In this document: one piece after another, positions 8,494 through 17,574 of the stretch
Layout of the letters: every line of letters begins with the position of its first letter
Position numbering within the stretch: position 1 is the first letter of the stretch
Source: Bacillota bacterium
GTDB taxonomy: Bacteria; Bacillota; Clostridia; Oscillospirales; Ruminococcaceae
Assembly: GCA_023391875.1 (NCBI GenBank)
Contig: JAEWAB010000006.1
Coordinates: 186,001-250,000, forward strand
Length of the DNA stretch: 64,000 nt
Reading direction: 5' to 3'
Notes under the pieces: generated by a model
The model's input: only the letters and a program-made list of their open reading frames with translations
What the model was told of the DNA's origin: nothing
Database searches by the model: none
Position numbers and translations under genes: made by a program

Positions 8494-10542
8494 TTAAACC
8501 GAGATATTCCCGATAGCCTGTATTTGAACCGAGTTGTCAATCTCGCTGAACGACAGCACCACGATCCCGTGAGCGAACTGGTCGGCCAACTTTTTAAAGT
8601 AGATTCTTACAATCGGCGATGTAAGTACAATCGGCACCGGTAAAAGCTCCCGGACCTTATTAACCTGCGCAAGCAGCGAATTGGCGATCTTCTGTACGGT
8701 GTCGGGGTCCAGCGCCAGATAGGAGCCATGGTCCGACTTCTTCACCGCGTTGATAATCATGTTCTCGGTTGCGGTATCGAGTGTGATAACACGCAGCTGG
8801 TTTGCATCCGCGAATTTGCGGGTAATGGTTCTGCGCAGCGCCTGCCGTACATACTCGGTGAGCATATCCGCATCCTTGATGGTCGCCCCGTAGTCGCCGA
8901 GCGTTTCGATAATGGTCTCCATATCGCGGATAGGGATACCCTCGCGCAGCAGATTTGCAAGCACCTTTTGCAGCTCCCCGGGTGTAACGATGGCGGGGAT
9001 AACCTCCTCAATGAGGTTCTGGTTGCTCTTTTTCAGGTTGTTAATGAGCGTGTTGACCTCTTGCCGCGTTAACAGCTCATGCGCATGCTCTTTGATAACC
9101 TCGGAAAGATGGGTGATGATCACCGACGTCGGGTCGATAACCGTATACCCCGCCATCTCGGCCATCTCGCGCTTGGACTCGGTAATCCACTTGGCGGGTA
9201 TGCCAAAGGCGGGCTCGATGGTATCGATGCCGTCTACCCTCTCGGTAACCTCGCCTGGGCTAAGCGCAAGATAATGGTCTACCAGCACCTCACCGCGCGC
9301 AATCTCCTCACCCTTAAGCTTGATGGCGTACTGGTTAGGGTTTAACTGCCCGTTGTCGCGCATACGCACAGAAGGTACGACCATGCCCATATCTATCGCA
9401 AACTGCTTTCGGAACATCACCACACGGTCTATAAAGCTGCCTCCGCTCGATTCATCCACCAGCGGCAGCAGGCTGTAGCCAAAGGTCATTTCAATCTGTT
9501 CTACCGAAAGCAAGGTATATACATTGTCGATATTCTTATAAAAGCTGGTCTCGGAAAGCTCTGTTTCCGTCACCGGGGCGGGCAACTCACTTGCAAGCTC
9601 CGCCTTTTGCATGGAACTGCGCAGCTTTAAGCCAAGCGCAATGAGCGCAGCCGAGATGATGATAATTTGAATGGGCGGAAAGCCCGGTATAAAGATAAGG
9701 CCCGCAGCCACTATGCCGGCTATAATAATAGCCGTGGGCTGGGAAGCGAACTGTTTGGTAAGATCGGTGTTAAAGTTGTTCTCGGAGGCGGTGCGGGTAA
9801 CCAGCATCGCCGTGGCGGTGGAGATTAAAAACGCCGGTATCTGCGAAACAAGCCCATCGCCTACGGTTGCAATGGAGTAAACATTCAGCACCTCATCGAG
9901 CGACATGCCGTTTGAGAGCATACCCATCGCCATACCGCCCAGCAGGTTTACCGCCGTTACCACGATGGAGATGATCGCGTCGCCCTTTACAAACTTCGAG
10001 GCACCGTCCATTGAACCGAAGAAATCTGCTTCGCGCTGAACGTCGGCACGGCGCTGACGCGCCTGATGTTCGTCAATCAAGCCGGAGTTTAGGTCGGCGT
10101 CGATGGCCATCTGCTTACCGGGCATTGCGTCGAGCGTGAATCTTGCCGCAACCTCCGCCACGCGTTCGGAGCCTTTGGTGATAACCACAAGCTGTACGAT
10201 AACGATAATGATGAAGATGATAAAGCCGATAATGGCGTTGCCACCAAGCACAAACTCGCCGATTGCCGCGATAACATGACCGGCCTGACCCTGCTCAGAA
10301 AGGATAAGCCTTGTAGAGGAGATGTTAAGCGCCAACCGAAAGATGGTGGTAACGAGCAGCATGGATGGGAAAACGGAGAATTCCAGCGCCGATTTGATGT
10401 ACATGGACATCAAAAGGATGATAAGCGAAAGAGTGATGTTCAAAATGAACATAAAGTCCAGCAGGCCGGATGGCATGGGGATAATAAAGGCCAGAACAAT
10501 GGTCACGACAAATATGGATACGACGTTGTTTAGAACCTTCAT
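8494..10542 (-). CDS. flhA: Flagellar export gate protein FlhA
   Basis: A 682-residue FHIPEP-family export protein. The N-terminal half contains about eight membrane helices; the cytoplasmic half (from about residue 330) docks export substrates and chaperones. The family signature RVAEVAARFTLDAMPGKQMA followed by DADLNSGLIDEHQARQRR is clear. Its ATG overlaps the flhB stop, giving translational coupling of the two export-gate components. Confidence 0.97.
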   Translation of the reverse strand: MKVLNNVVSIFVVTIVLAFIIPMPSGLLDFMFILNITLSLIILLMSMYIKSALEFSVFPSMLLVTTIFRLALNISSTRLILSEQGQAGHVIAAIGEFVLGGNAIIGFIIFIIIVIVQLVVITKGSERVAEVAARFTLDAMPGKQMAIDADLNSGLIDEHQARQRRADVQREADFFGSMDGASKFVKGDAIISIVVTAVNLLGGMAMGMLSNGMSLDEVLNVYSIATVGDGLVSQIPAFLISTATAMLVTRTASENNFNTDLTKQFASQPTAIIIAGIVAAGLIFIPGFPPIQIIIISAALIALGLKLRSSMQKAELASELPAPVTETELSETSFYKNIDNVYTLLSVEQIEMTFGYSLLPLVDESSGGSFIDRVVMFRKQFAIDMGMVVPSVRMRDNGQLNPNQYAIKLKGEEIARGEVLVDHYLALSPGEVTERVDGIDTIEPAFGIPAKWITESKREMAEMAGYTVIDPTSVIITHLSEVIKEHAHELLTRQEVNTLINNLKKSNQNLIEEVIPAIVTPGELQKVLANLLREGIPIRDMETIIETLGDYGATIKDADMLTEYVRQALRRTITRKFADANQLRVITLDTATENMIINAVKKSDHGSYLALDPDTVQKIANSLLAQVNKVRELLPVPIVLTSPIVRIYFKKLADQFAHGIVVLSFSEIDNSVQIQAIGNISV

Positions 10543-11609
10543 TTTATGTTCAAATCCTTTTTCTTTAAGGTATACACAAAGGCCAGTACCTCGGCGACGG
10601 CCTGATAAAAGTCGGCAGGTATCTCGGCGTTTATGTCCACTGCAGCGTACAACGCACGTGCAAGCGGAACATTCTCTGTAACCGTTACCTCGTTCTCCTG
10701 CGCAATGGTTACAATGCGAAGCGCTACCAAATCAACACCCTTCGCCACCACAACGGGGGCTCTGTTCTCAGAGGGCGCGTAGCGGATGGCCACCGCGTAA
10801 TGCGTCGGGTTTCTGATAACCACATCGGCGGTAGGAACCTGCTGCATCATGCGCATCTGCGCCATCTGGCGCTGCTTCTCTTTAATCTGAGCCTTGATCT
10901 TGGGGTCGCCTTCGAGTTGCTTAAACTCCTCCTTGACCTCCTGCTTTGACATGCGCAGGTTTCGCTCGTACTCCCACCACTGGTATACATAGTCGAGCAC
11001 CGAAAGGCCAAGGAAGATGAGGGCTATCGTAAATATCATCGAAATGACAGAGTTGCCAATATAAATAATCCCCTGTAACAGGTCTATCTCCAGCAAGGAG
11101 GGAAGCTCCGTAACCCTCTTGCTGATTTCCCCATACAGCACAACGCCCACCAGCGTTATCTTGATTAGTGATTTAAACAGCTCCACCACAGAGCGAACCG
11201 AAAAGAAACGCTTAAACCCCTGTAGGGGGTTGATGCGGCTGAACTTAAACCGCAGTGGCTCACCGGCAAAGAGAAACCTTGTCTGCACACCGGAAAGCAA
11301 TATGGCAACCAGCAGGGCAACCAGTAAAAGCGGGCCCGCCATCAGCATAACGGTAAGCGCAAAGTCGCGCATTACCGCAGCGGCATCGGAAACGGTTAAT
11401 GTATGAAACTCCCCCAGCTTGCCGATATAACTGCGAATGGTATTACCCATATATATGTAAAGGTATTGGCTTAGCAGTTTTAAGGCGAAGAACAGGATGA
11501 GGATGGAGAAGGCGCTGATAATGTCCTGACTTTGAAAGACGTTGCCTTTTTTGCGCTCATCACTTTTGCGTTTGGGGGTGGCTTTTTCGGTTTTGGAACC
11601 TCCCGCCAT
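10539..11609 (-). CDS. flhB: Flagellar export specificity switch FlhB
   Basis: A 356-residue membrane protein with four hydrophobic segments (about 30-50, 85-110, 140-160, 185-210) and a cytoplasmic tail carrying the autocleavage site Asn267-Pro-Thr-His. Cleavage there switches export from hook to filament substrates. It lies between fliR and flhA as in other Firmicutes. It is complete, so the shorter FlhB-tail-like protein at 2417-2731 is an additional paralogue and not a replacement. Confidence 0.97.
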   Translation of the reverse strand: MAGGSKTEKATPKRKSDERKKGNVFQSQDIISAFSILILFFALKLLSQYLYIYMGNTIRSYIGKLGEFHTLTVSDAAAVMRDFALTVMLMAGPLLLVALLVAILLSGVQTRFLFAGEPLRFKFSRINPLQGFKRFFSVRSVVELFKSLIKITLVGVVLYGEISKRVTELPSLLEIDLLQGIIYIGNSVISMIFTIALIFLGLSVLDYVYQWWEYERNLRMSKQEVKEEFKQLEGDPKIKAQIKEKQRQMAQMRMMQQVPTADVVIRNPTHYAVAIRYAPSENRAPVVVAKGVDLVALRIVTIAQENEVTVTENVPLARALYAAVDINAEIPADFYQAVAEVLAFVYTLKKKDLNIK

Positions 11610-11651
11610 TTGCGAATCCCCCCTCGGTACAAACGCGGATGAACAATATCC

Positions 11652-12428
11652 TTAAGGCGCCGCGAGCACCTTGATGGCCTCCTGCATGGTTGAAAAGGCG
11701 TTTGAGATGACCATTTCAATAAAGGAAGACATCGGCCCGACAAGAAGAAAGAGTACCAATAGACCAACAAAAACCTTGGTTTGAATATTGAGCACAAATA
11801 CGTTAATCTGCGGGACTGCCTTCATAAGCACGCCCATACTCGCTTCGGTGATAATCTCTATGGCCATCACCGGCAGGGCTAGCTTTAACGAGAGCGAAAG
11901 GATGCTTGAAAACAGATTGGCAATAAAGGAACCGATTGCAAAGTTGAAGGTTCCCGCCCCCACAGGGATTACCTGAAAGGAGGCCATGGTGAGCCTGATG
12001 AGTGAAAGATGGCTATCGGTTAAAAAGAAAAGCAGAAAAAACATCAGGTTTAGGATTGAACCGGAGAGCGGCATCTGAACATTGCTGGAGGGGTCGTATA
12101 TCTTAGACATACTCACGCCCATCTGCATATCCATCACCTCACCGGCTATGAACACCACCGAAAGAAACATCTGAAGGATAAAGCCGTAAATCCACCCCAC
12201 CGCAAACTCCTTAATCGCAACGTAGATAAACTGCACTGCGGAGTTTATCTGCAAATCGGTGCCCAGCATGGTGCCGGCAATCACAAAGGTAATGGCCAAG
12301 GCAAGCCCGGCTTTAAAGGTGGACGGCAGATTGCGGCGTGACAGGATGGGGTTTAAGATAATCATGCCCGACATGCGCGCAAGGATAAGCAAAAAAACGG
12401 TTAGGTTGCTAAAGGACAAATCTATCAT
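11652..12428 (-). CDS. fliR: Flagellar export protein FliR
   Basis: About 258 residues of mainly hydrophobic helices (MIDLSFSNLTVFLLILARM onward, with MDMQMGVSMSKIYDP in a loop typical of FliR). FliR forms the export gate with FliP and FliQ in the basal-body membrane. ATG at 12428 is preferred: an upstream in-frame TTG would place the start inside an intergenic hairpin. The length matches the family. Confidence 0.94.
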   Translation of the reverse strand: MIDLSFSNLTVFLLILARMSGMIILNPILSRRNLPSTFKAGLALAITFVIAGTMLGTDLQINSAVQFIYVAIKEFAVGWIYGFILQMFLSVVFIAGEVMDMQMGVSMSKIYDPSSNVQMPLSGSILNLMFFLLFFLTDSHLSLIRLTMASFQVIPVGAGTFNFAIGSFIANLFSSILSLSLKLALPVMAIEIITEASMGVLMKAVPQINVFVLNIQTKVFVGLLVLFLLVGPMSSFIEMVISNAFSTMQEAIKVLAAP

Positions 12429-12444
12429 GATAATACCCCGCATT

Positions 12445-12468
12445 ACGGCGGCTTGCAAAAACCGCCGT
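12445..12468 (-). other. Intercistronic hairpin between fliQ and fliR
   Basis: Perfect 7-bp arms ACGGCGG/CCGCCGT with a 10-nt A-rich loop, in the 52-bp gap between fliQ and fliR. No T-run follows in the direction of transcription, so it is more likely an RNA processing or stability element than a terminator. Confidence 0.45.
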
Positions 12469-12480
12469 ACAAATATAGGG

Positions 12481-12744
12481 CTAGGTTGCTGCCATCATCG
12501 AGAATACCTGCTGTGTAAAGTCCGACATAACCGTCATCATCCAGGATGCGAGCAGTAAAAGCACAATCGCTATGGCTATCAGCTTGGGTACAAAGGTTAA
12601 GGTTTGCTCGTGTATCTGCGTAGCGGCCTGCAATACGGAGATGATAAACCCAACCGCTATGCTGATAATCAGCACGGGGGCTGAGAGCTTTAACGCCGTA
12701 AACACAGCCTGACGCAGGATGTTAATCGCATCTCCCTGGTCCAT
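12481..12744 (-). CDS. fliQ: Flagellar export protein FliQ
   Basis: An 87-residue protein with two membrane helices (about 14-38 and 52-74), the standard FliQ layout, with ATQIHEQTLTFVPK between them. It is part of the FliP-FliQ-FliR gate. ATG at 12744 is chosen over a GTG at 12750 because AAGGA lies 8 nt before the ATG and only 2 nt before the GTG. Confidence 0.95.
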   Translation of the reverse strand: MDQGDAINILRQAVFTALKLSAPVLIISIAVGFIISVLQAATQIHEQTLTFVPKLIAIAIVLLLLASWMMTVMSDFTQQVFSMMAAT

Positions 12745-12790
12745 AACCACGGTCCTTTCACAGATTATCGCAACAAGCTATTCTGTAAAG

Positions 12791-13579
12791 CTAATTAAAG
12801 CTTGATATAAGCGTCTTTACCGTAAGCGCCCAACCGTCCACCAAGACAAACAGCAATATCTTAAACGGCATTGCAATGGAGGCGGGCGGCAGCATAATCA
12901 TACCCATCGACATCAGTACGCTGGAAACCACCATATCGATAACAATAAAGGGTATGTACAAGAAAAAGCCCATCATAAAGCCGCGTTTAAGCTCGCTTGT
13001 GATAAACGCCGGAATAACGATCGTCATGGAAAGCTCGTCGTACTCCTCGGGGCGTTCCTGCTGTGCGGCGGTACGAAAAAGGTTTAGGTCGGATTTATAG
13101 GTTTGCTTGAGCATAAACTCCCGTAACGGCACCGTTGCGCGGTCGATGGCTTCTTCCTGTGTAATGGTGCCCGCCACATAGGGCTGGTAGGCCGTTTTAT
13201 CAATGTCGCTGATAACCGGCGACATGATAAAGAGGCTTAAAAACAACGCGATACCGATAAGCACCTGATTGGGCGGCGTTTGCTGCAAACCGATGGCGTT
13301 GCGCAAAAGGCTCAGCACGATGATGATGCGCGTAAAGCTGGTCATCATAATCAGGATACTGGGCAGCAGCGCCAAGATGGTGAGCATGAACAGGATGTCC
13401 AGCGCTTCTATGCGATCCTCGGGGTTTTCTGCACCATTAATGTTAATAGAAACCCCGGGATCGGCAGCATAAACGGTAAGAGAGAACAATACTATCGATA
13501 ATAAAACCACCGCGACAAGCGAAATAAGTAAACGCCGCAGGGGTTTCTTGAGTTTTAGCTTTGCGGCTGCCTTAGTCAA
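12791..13579 (-). CDS. fliP: Flagellar export protein FliP
   Basis: A 262-residue protein with a cleavable-type N-terminal hydrophobic segment ending VYAADPG, then four membrane helices. The family motif MMTSFTRIIIVLSLLRNAIGLQ is followed by TPPNQVLIGIALFLS. The TTG start at 13579 overlaps the fliO stop by eight bases and has GGAG 10 nt upstream, so it is well supported. It forms the core of the export gate. Confidence 0.96.
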   Translation of the reverse strand: MTKAAAKLKLKKPLRRLLISLVAVVLLSIVLFSLTVYAADPGVSININGAENPEDRIEALDILFMLTILALLPSILIMMTSFTRIIIVLSLLRNAIGLQQTPPNQVLIGIALFLSLFIMSPVISDIDKTAYQPYVAGTITQEEAIDRATVPLREFMLKQTYKSDLNLFRTAAQQERPEEYDELSMTIVIPAFITSELKRGFMMGFFLYIPFIVIDMVVSSVLMSMGMIMLPPASIAMPFKILLFVLVDGWALTVKTLISSFN

Positions 13580-13946
13580 CTATATCATGCTCCTTATCGC
13601 TCTTTTTCCATCCGTGCAATCCGTACTTCTTAAGGTTCTCTTTGAGCGCATCGCTGAAGGTTATGGTACCGGGAGTGACAGGCGGTAAAACCATGTCCTC
13701 ACTGTTTAACTCGCAGAGCACGTTGATGCTCCCGGAGGCGATGCCCACCAAAAGATATTTGTCCTTCACCTTAACGATTGCAATCGACTTATCCTGCCCC
13801 AGCGCGATTCTGTCAACCACGGCAAGGTATTTACCGCTTTGAGGGGCGCCAGCCCGTTTACCAAGCCACTTGGTAGAATAAAAAGCCAGAACCACGATGC
13901 CGATTATCAGTAGAATTGCACCTGCATATTGAAAAAAATCGTACAA
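13572..13946 (-). CDS. fliO: Flagellar biosynthesis protein FliO
   Basis: A 124-residue FliO/FliZ-family protein with one membrane helix (about 5-24) and a small cytoplasmic SH3-like region (LAVVDRIALGQDKSIAIVKVKDKYLLVGIAS). FliO helps FliP assemble. The start is TTG, with GGAGG seven bases upstream. It overlaps fliP and follows cheY, as in Bacillus and Clostridium. Confidence 0.9.
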   Translation of the reverse strand: MYDFFQYAGAILLIIGIVVLAFYSTKWLGKRAGAPQSGKYLAVVDRIALGQDKSIAIVKVKDKYLLVGIASGSINVLCELNSEDMVLPPVTPGTITFSDALKENLKKYGLHGWKKSDKEHDIVD

Positions 13947-13970
13947 AGCATGCCCTCCCCGCAGACGATA

Positions 13971-14333
13971 CTATCCGAGGATGTTCTTTACGGTTTGTAT
14001 GATTCTATCGGGCTTAAAAGGCTTTACGATAAAGTCCAGCGCACCGAGCTTGATGGCATCCACTACCATCGACTCCTGCCCCATGGCGGAGCACATAACC
14101 ACACGCGAGGTTCCATCCATACCTTTGATACGCTTGAGCGCCTCAAGGCCGTCCATGTTGGGCATGGTGATGTCTAAGATGACAAGGTCATGATGCCCGG
14201 CCTGATATGCCGCTACCGCGAGCTCTCCGTCACCGGCTTCTTCAATCTCGGCATATCCGTTTTTGGTCAAAACGTCCTTGATCATTAATCGCATGAATGC
14301 CGCGTCGTCTACTACTAAAATTTTCTTTCCCAT
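13971..14333 (-). CDS. cheY: Chemotaxis response regulator CheY
   Basis: A 120-residue stand-alone receiver domain. Acidic pocket Asp9/Asp10, phospho-acceptor Asp54 (LVILDITMP), Ser82 and Lys104 (VKPF) are all in place. Phosphorylated CheY binds the FliM/FliY switch and is dephosphorylated by FliY and CheC, both encoded nearby. It lies between fliY and fliO in the operon. Confidence 0.95.
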   Translation of the reverse strand: MGKKILVVDDAAFMRLMIKDVLTKNGYAEIEEAGDGELAVAAYQAGHHDLVILDITMPNMDGLEALKRIKGMDGTSRVVMCSAMGQESMVVDAIKLGALDFIVKPFKPDRIIQTVKNILG

Positions 14334-14351
14334 TTTACTGCACCGCCAATC

Positions 14352-15617
14352 TTAAGATATACCGTTGAGGAACTCGGTATTTTTTAATATTTCTGTGATA
14401 CGTACGCCAAAGTTATCTTCAACGACAACCACATCGCCTCGTGCGACAAGCTGACCGTTTACGATAATGTCTACCGGGGCACCGGCTTGCTTTTCAAGCT
14501 CGATAACCATGCCCTGACTAAACTCCAAAATGTCCTTGATCTTCTTTCTGGTCTTGCCTATCTCCACAGAGACCTGCAGCGGCACCTGCATGATCAGGTC
14601 GAGGTTAGTATGCTGCCCCTCCGGAATCGGCTGACCCAAAGATGAAAAGCTCTGGTAATTGACATTATGGATATCAACAGGCTGCTTTACAACATTGTTC
14701 GGGTCATATGGAGCCTGCGGCTGCTGATAATATTGCGGGGGATATGCCTGCATCTGCGGCGGATACGGAGGCATCTGCGGCGGGTATGGCTGGCTGGCAT
14801 ACGCCGTCTGCGGGGGGTACGGAGGCAAAGGCGCTACCGGCGAGGCGCTGGGTTGAGGGGGTGCCGGAGGTGCCGTGTCAAACTGCGGGGCGTCATATAC
14901 CCGGTTTAACAGATTCTCTTCCGCAGGAGATATCTCGGGCAGTTCCTGCGGCTTTGCAGGAGCCGGCTCCGCAATGGCGGTATTAAACATCTGCGACTGG
15001 GATACGATCTCCTTGGCAAGGTCCATTTGAAGAATGCTCATAAACTTACTTTGTGTGATTCCCTCAATCGTCAGATCAAAGTAAACCACCGTTACAAAGT
15101 CGTCTTGATTCACCAGCAGGTTCTTCTTTAGGTCAACGCTGTCCAGCAGATACGCAACCGGAGTGGATATGTTGATGGCCCGCCCAAGGAAGTTCGACAG
15201 TGCCGTTGCGGCCGAGCCCATCATCTGGTTCATAACCTCGCACGCCGCGCTGATGCTGATTTCGTCAAACACATAGTTCTCGTCCGGCGTGGGCTCAAGC
15301 CCCATGAGCTGATCTAAGATCAGCTTCATATCCGTCTGCTTGAGCACCATGATGTTTGAACCGGTAATGCCGGAAAGGTAGGTAATCTCCACACACATGG
15401 CGGGCTCCAGCGGGCCGTACTCAAGTTCCTTTACCTTCGCAACATACACGCTGGGGGTAGTAATAAGTACCTTTTTGTCAAGAAGCGTAGATACCGCCGT
15501 TGCCGCGGAACCCATACTGATATTTAATATCTCGCCTATCGCATCTATTTCAAAACTTGACAAAACATCGTTTGCTGATAAATCACCTGGCGAGCTTTTC
15601 TCGAGTCCCGAGCTCAT
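14352..15617 (-). CDS. fliY: Flagellar switch protein and CheY-P phosphatase FliY
   Basis: A 421-residue fusion of a CheC-like phosphatase domain (about 20-210) and a FliN/SpoA C-terminal domain (about 330-421). Both phosphatase motifs are intact: D25/E29/N32 and S123/E127/N130. The linker (about 215-320) is strikingly rich in Pro, Gln, Tyr and Ala and contains four YPPQ units. FliY replaces FliN in the C ring of Firmicutes and removes phosphate from CheY-P at the motor. It is 15 nt after fliM. Confidence 0.96.
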   Translation of the reverse strand: MSSGLEKSSPGDLSANDVLSSFEIDAIGEILNISMGSAATAVSTLLDKKVLITTPSVYVAKVKELEYGPLEPAMCVEITYLSGITGSNIMVLKQTDMKLILDQLMGLEPTPDENYVFDEISISAACEVMNQMMGSAATALSNFLGRAINISTPVAYLLDSVDLKKNLLVNQDDFVTVVYFDLTIEGITQSKFMSILQMDLAKEIVSQSQMFNTAIAEPAPAKPQELPEISPAEENLLNRVYDAPQFDTAPPAPPQPSASPVAPLPPYPPQTAYASQPYPPQMPPYPPQMQAYPPQYYQQPQAPYDPNNVVKQPVDIHNVNYQSFSSLGQPIPEGQHTNLDLIMQVPLQVSVEIGKTRKKIKDILEFSQGMVIELEKQAGAPVDIIVNGQLVARGDVVVVEDNFGVRITEILKNTEFLNGIS

Positions 15618-15632
15618 AGTAAAACCCCTTTT

Positions 15633-16622
15633 CTAAAGAATTTCGCTGATTTGTACAGCCTTCTTTTTTTTGTAGTTGCCCATTTTACCTCTGAACCACG
15701 TTTTAGTGCCAACTCTGATATCAATAACGTCGTTAACCAATTTATCAAGCTGCACTATGTCGTCAACCTGAAGGTTTAATACGTCGCTCAGTGTAAGTTC
15801 AAGCTCGCCTAAGACGGCTGTAAGCTCTAAATCGGAATCCTTAACCGAGTTGAAGATAATGTCTCTGCGCTCGCTCTCTTTGAATTCGTCCAGCTTCTTA
15901 TCGCTTTTGGGACGCGTATTCATCTTCTTGATGATTTCTTCAAGATTAATAGCCGGTATACAGATACTCATGTTGCCGACCAGGCCCTTCATTGAGACAT
16001 CAATTACCGTAATGAGCACTACATCATCTAGAGAAATAGTTTGCATCAGCCTTGAATTGGTTTCGATGCCAACCAGCTGCGGTTCCATATCCGCATAGTT
16101 CTTCCAAGCATCCTTAAACAATTTTACCATGTTTTTAAGGACATTTTCAATAAGAGAAAGCTCAATTTCGGTAAAATCTCTCTCCATACTCACTGTTTCG
16201 CCGCTTCCTCCGAGAAGCCTGTCGATTATGGAGAAAACGATTGGCCTTGAAAGCTCAAAAATAATGGTCGTATCGGGGACCGTGGAGTCTTTAATATTGA
16301 GGTCTACAATTCCCATCATTACGGAGTCTGGCAGCGCATTGCTGAATTCGTGATAGCGCTGTTCCTCGATCTGCGTAACATCCAACTGGCAGAACATCCG
16401 CAATATGCCCGTGAAATAGGAGGAAAGGCTTCTTGTGTAGTTGTTGTAAATGCTGTCGAGCTTTTTAAGCTGTTCTTTGGTAAACTTTTTCGGGCTTCGA
16501 AAATCGTATTCCTTAACCTTTTTTTCGGAAGCCTTCTCATCGATTTCATCTAAGTCCAGCTCACCGGTATTCAAGCCTTTCAGCAGTTCATCGATCTGCG
16601 CTTGTGACAGTATATCTGGCAT
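15633..16622 (-). CDS. fliM: Flagellar motor switch protein FliM
   Basis: A 329-residue C-ring protein. The N-terminal CheY-P-binding helix (ILSQAQIDELLKGL, residues 4-17) is followed by a charged linker, a CheC-like middle domain (about 50-230) and a SpoA domain (about 245-325). AAAAGGAG precedes its ATG. It directly follows motB; the usual intervening fliL is absent. Confidence 0.96.
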   Translation of the reverse strand: MPDILSQAQIDELLKGLNTGELDLDEIDEKASEKKVKEYDFRSPKKFTKEQLKKLDSIYNNYTRSLSSYFTGILRMFCQLDVTQIEEQRYHEFSNALPDSVMMGIVDLNIKDSTVPDTTIIFELSRPIVFSIIDRLLGGSGETVSMERDFTEIELSLIENVLKNMVKLFKDAWKNYADMEPQLVGIETNSRLMQTISLDDVVLITVIDVSMKGLVGNMSICIPAINLEEIIKKMNTRPKSDKKLDEFKESERRDIIFNSVKDSDLELTAVLGELELTLSDVLNLQVDDIVQLDKLVNDVIDIRVGTKTWFRGKMGNYKKKKAVQISEIL

Positions 16623-16667
16623 AAAGGGATTACTCCTTTTCCATAGGCTTTGGAAGCTTGCATCTGG

Positions 16668-17510
16668 TTACGGCAGGTACTCATCGTCCAGCTTATATTT
16701 ATCTTCGCCAAAGAACTTGGCTACAAGCTCCTGCAAGGTGTCCTTGTCTTCAACGTCTATATTTTTATCGACAATTAAAATCTCTACCCTTCTGTTCTTT
16801 TTGCGTCCTTCCGGTGTATTGTTATCCGCTATTGGGCGATATTTCCCATAGCCAAGCGAGCTTAAGATTTCAGAGTCAATCTTACTGGTATTTTCAAGGA
16901 ACTTTAAAACGGCATTGGCGCGGTCGGAGGAGAGCTCGCGGTCATCCACCCGATAGTTCTCATCCTCAGGTACAGCGGCGGTATGCCCCTCAATGCGTAC
17001 GACACCGATTGACGTCTCGGCAGCCTTAATGCCTTTACCTATATTCTCCAGCACTACTTTGCCCTCGTCACGCAATACCGCGCTGTCCGCATTGAAAAAT
17101 ACGTTATCGGTAAAGCGTATGAAGACATAATTCTTACCCTTGGTTACACTGATACTCTCTTTCATTTCACCCTGTGTCTGAGTATCAACATATTCGTTAA
17201 TCATTTCATACAATGCTTCAATATTAATTGGCTCTTCCGTGGCTTTATCCACCTCACTGTCACCAATACCGGTACCGGTATTGCCTACCTTGCCGTCACC
17301 GACTTCCTGCAGGTCCGGTGCCACAATGAGCTGCTCCGTGCTGACCCCTATGTTTGATAACGCAGAGACAAGCAGTTCAAATTTTTCCGCATCGATCGTG
17401 GACATTGAGTACAAAAGCACGAAAAAAGTAAGCAGCAAGGTTACCATATCTGCATATGTATTCAGCCACTCGTTACTGGCGCCCTCATCCTCGCGTTTCT
17501 TTCTAGCCAT
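16668..17510 (-). CDS. motB: Flagellar stator protein MotB
   Basis: A 280-residue stator subunit with one membrane helix (about 20-40) that contains the proton-path aspartate Asp21 (NTYADMVTLLLTFF). A plug/linker region and a C-terminal OmpA-like peptidoglycan-binding domain (about 145-260; VVRIEGHTAA and SSDRANAVLKFL) follow. It anchors the stator to the wall. It is paired with motA 64 nt upstream. Confidence 0.95.
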   Translation of the reverse strand: MARKKREDEGASNEWLNTYADMVTLLLTFFVLLYSMSTIDAEKFELLVSALSNIGVSTEQLIVAPDLQEVGDGKVGNTGTGIGDSEVDKATEEPINIEALYEMINEYVDTQTQGEMKESISVTKGKNYVFIRFTDNVFFNADSAVLRDEGKVVLENIGKGIKAAETSIGVVRIEGHTAAVPEDENYRVDDRELSSDRANAVLKFLENTSKIDSEILSSLGYGKYRPIADNNTPEGRKKNRRVEILIVDKNIDVEDKDTLQELVAKFFGEDKYKLDDEYLP

Positions 17511-17574
17511 AGCCTACTCTCCTCAATGCATAGATCAGATAATAAACAAACAGAAACTGCATCACGCTAGATTA

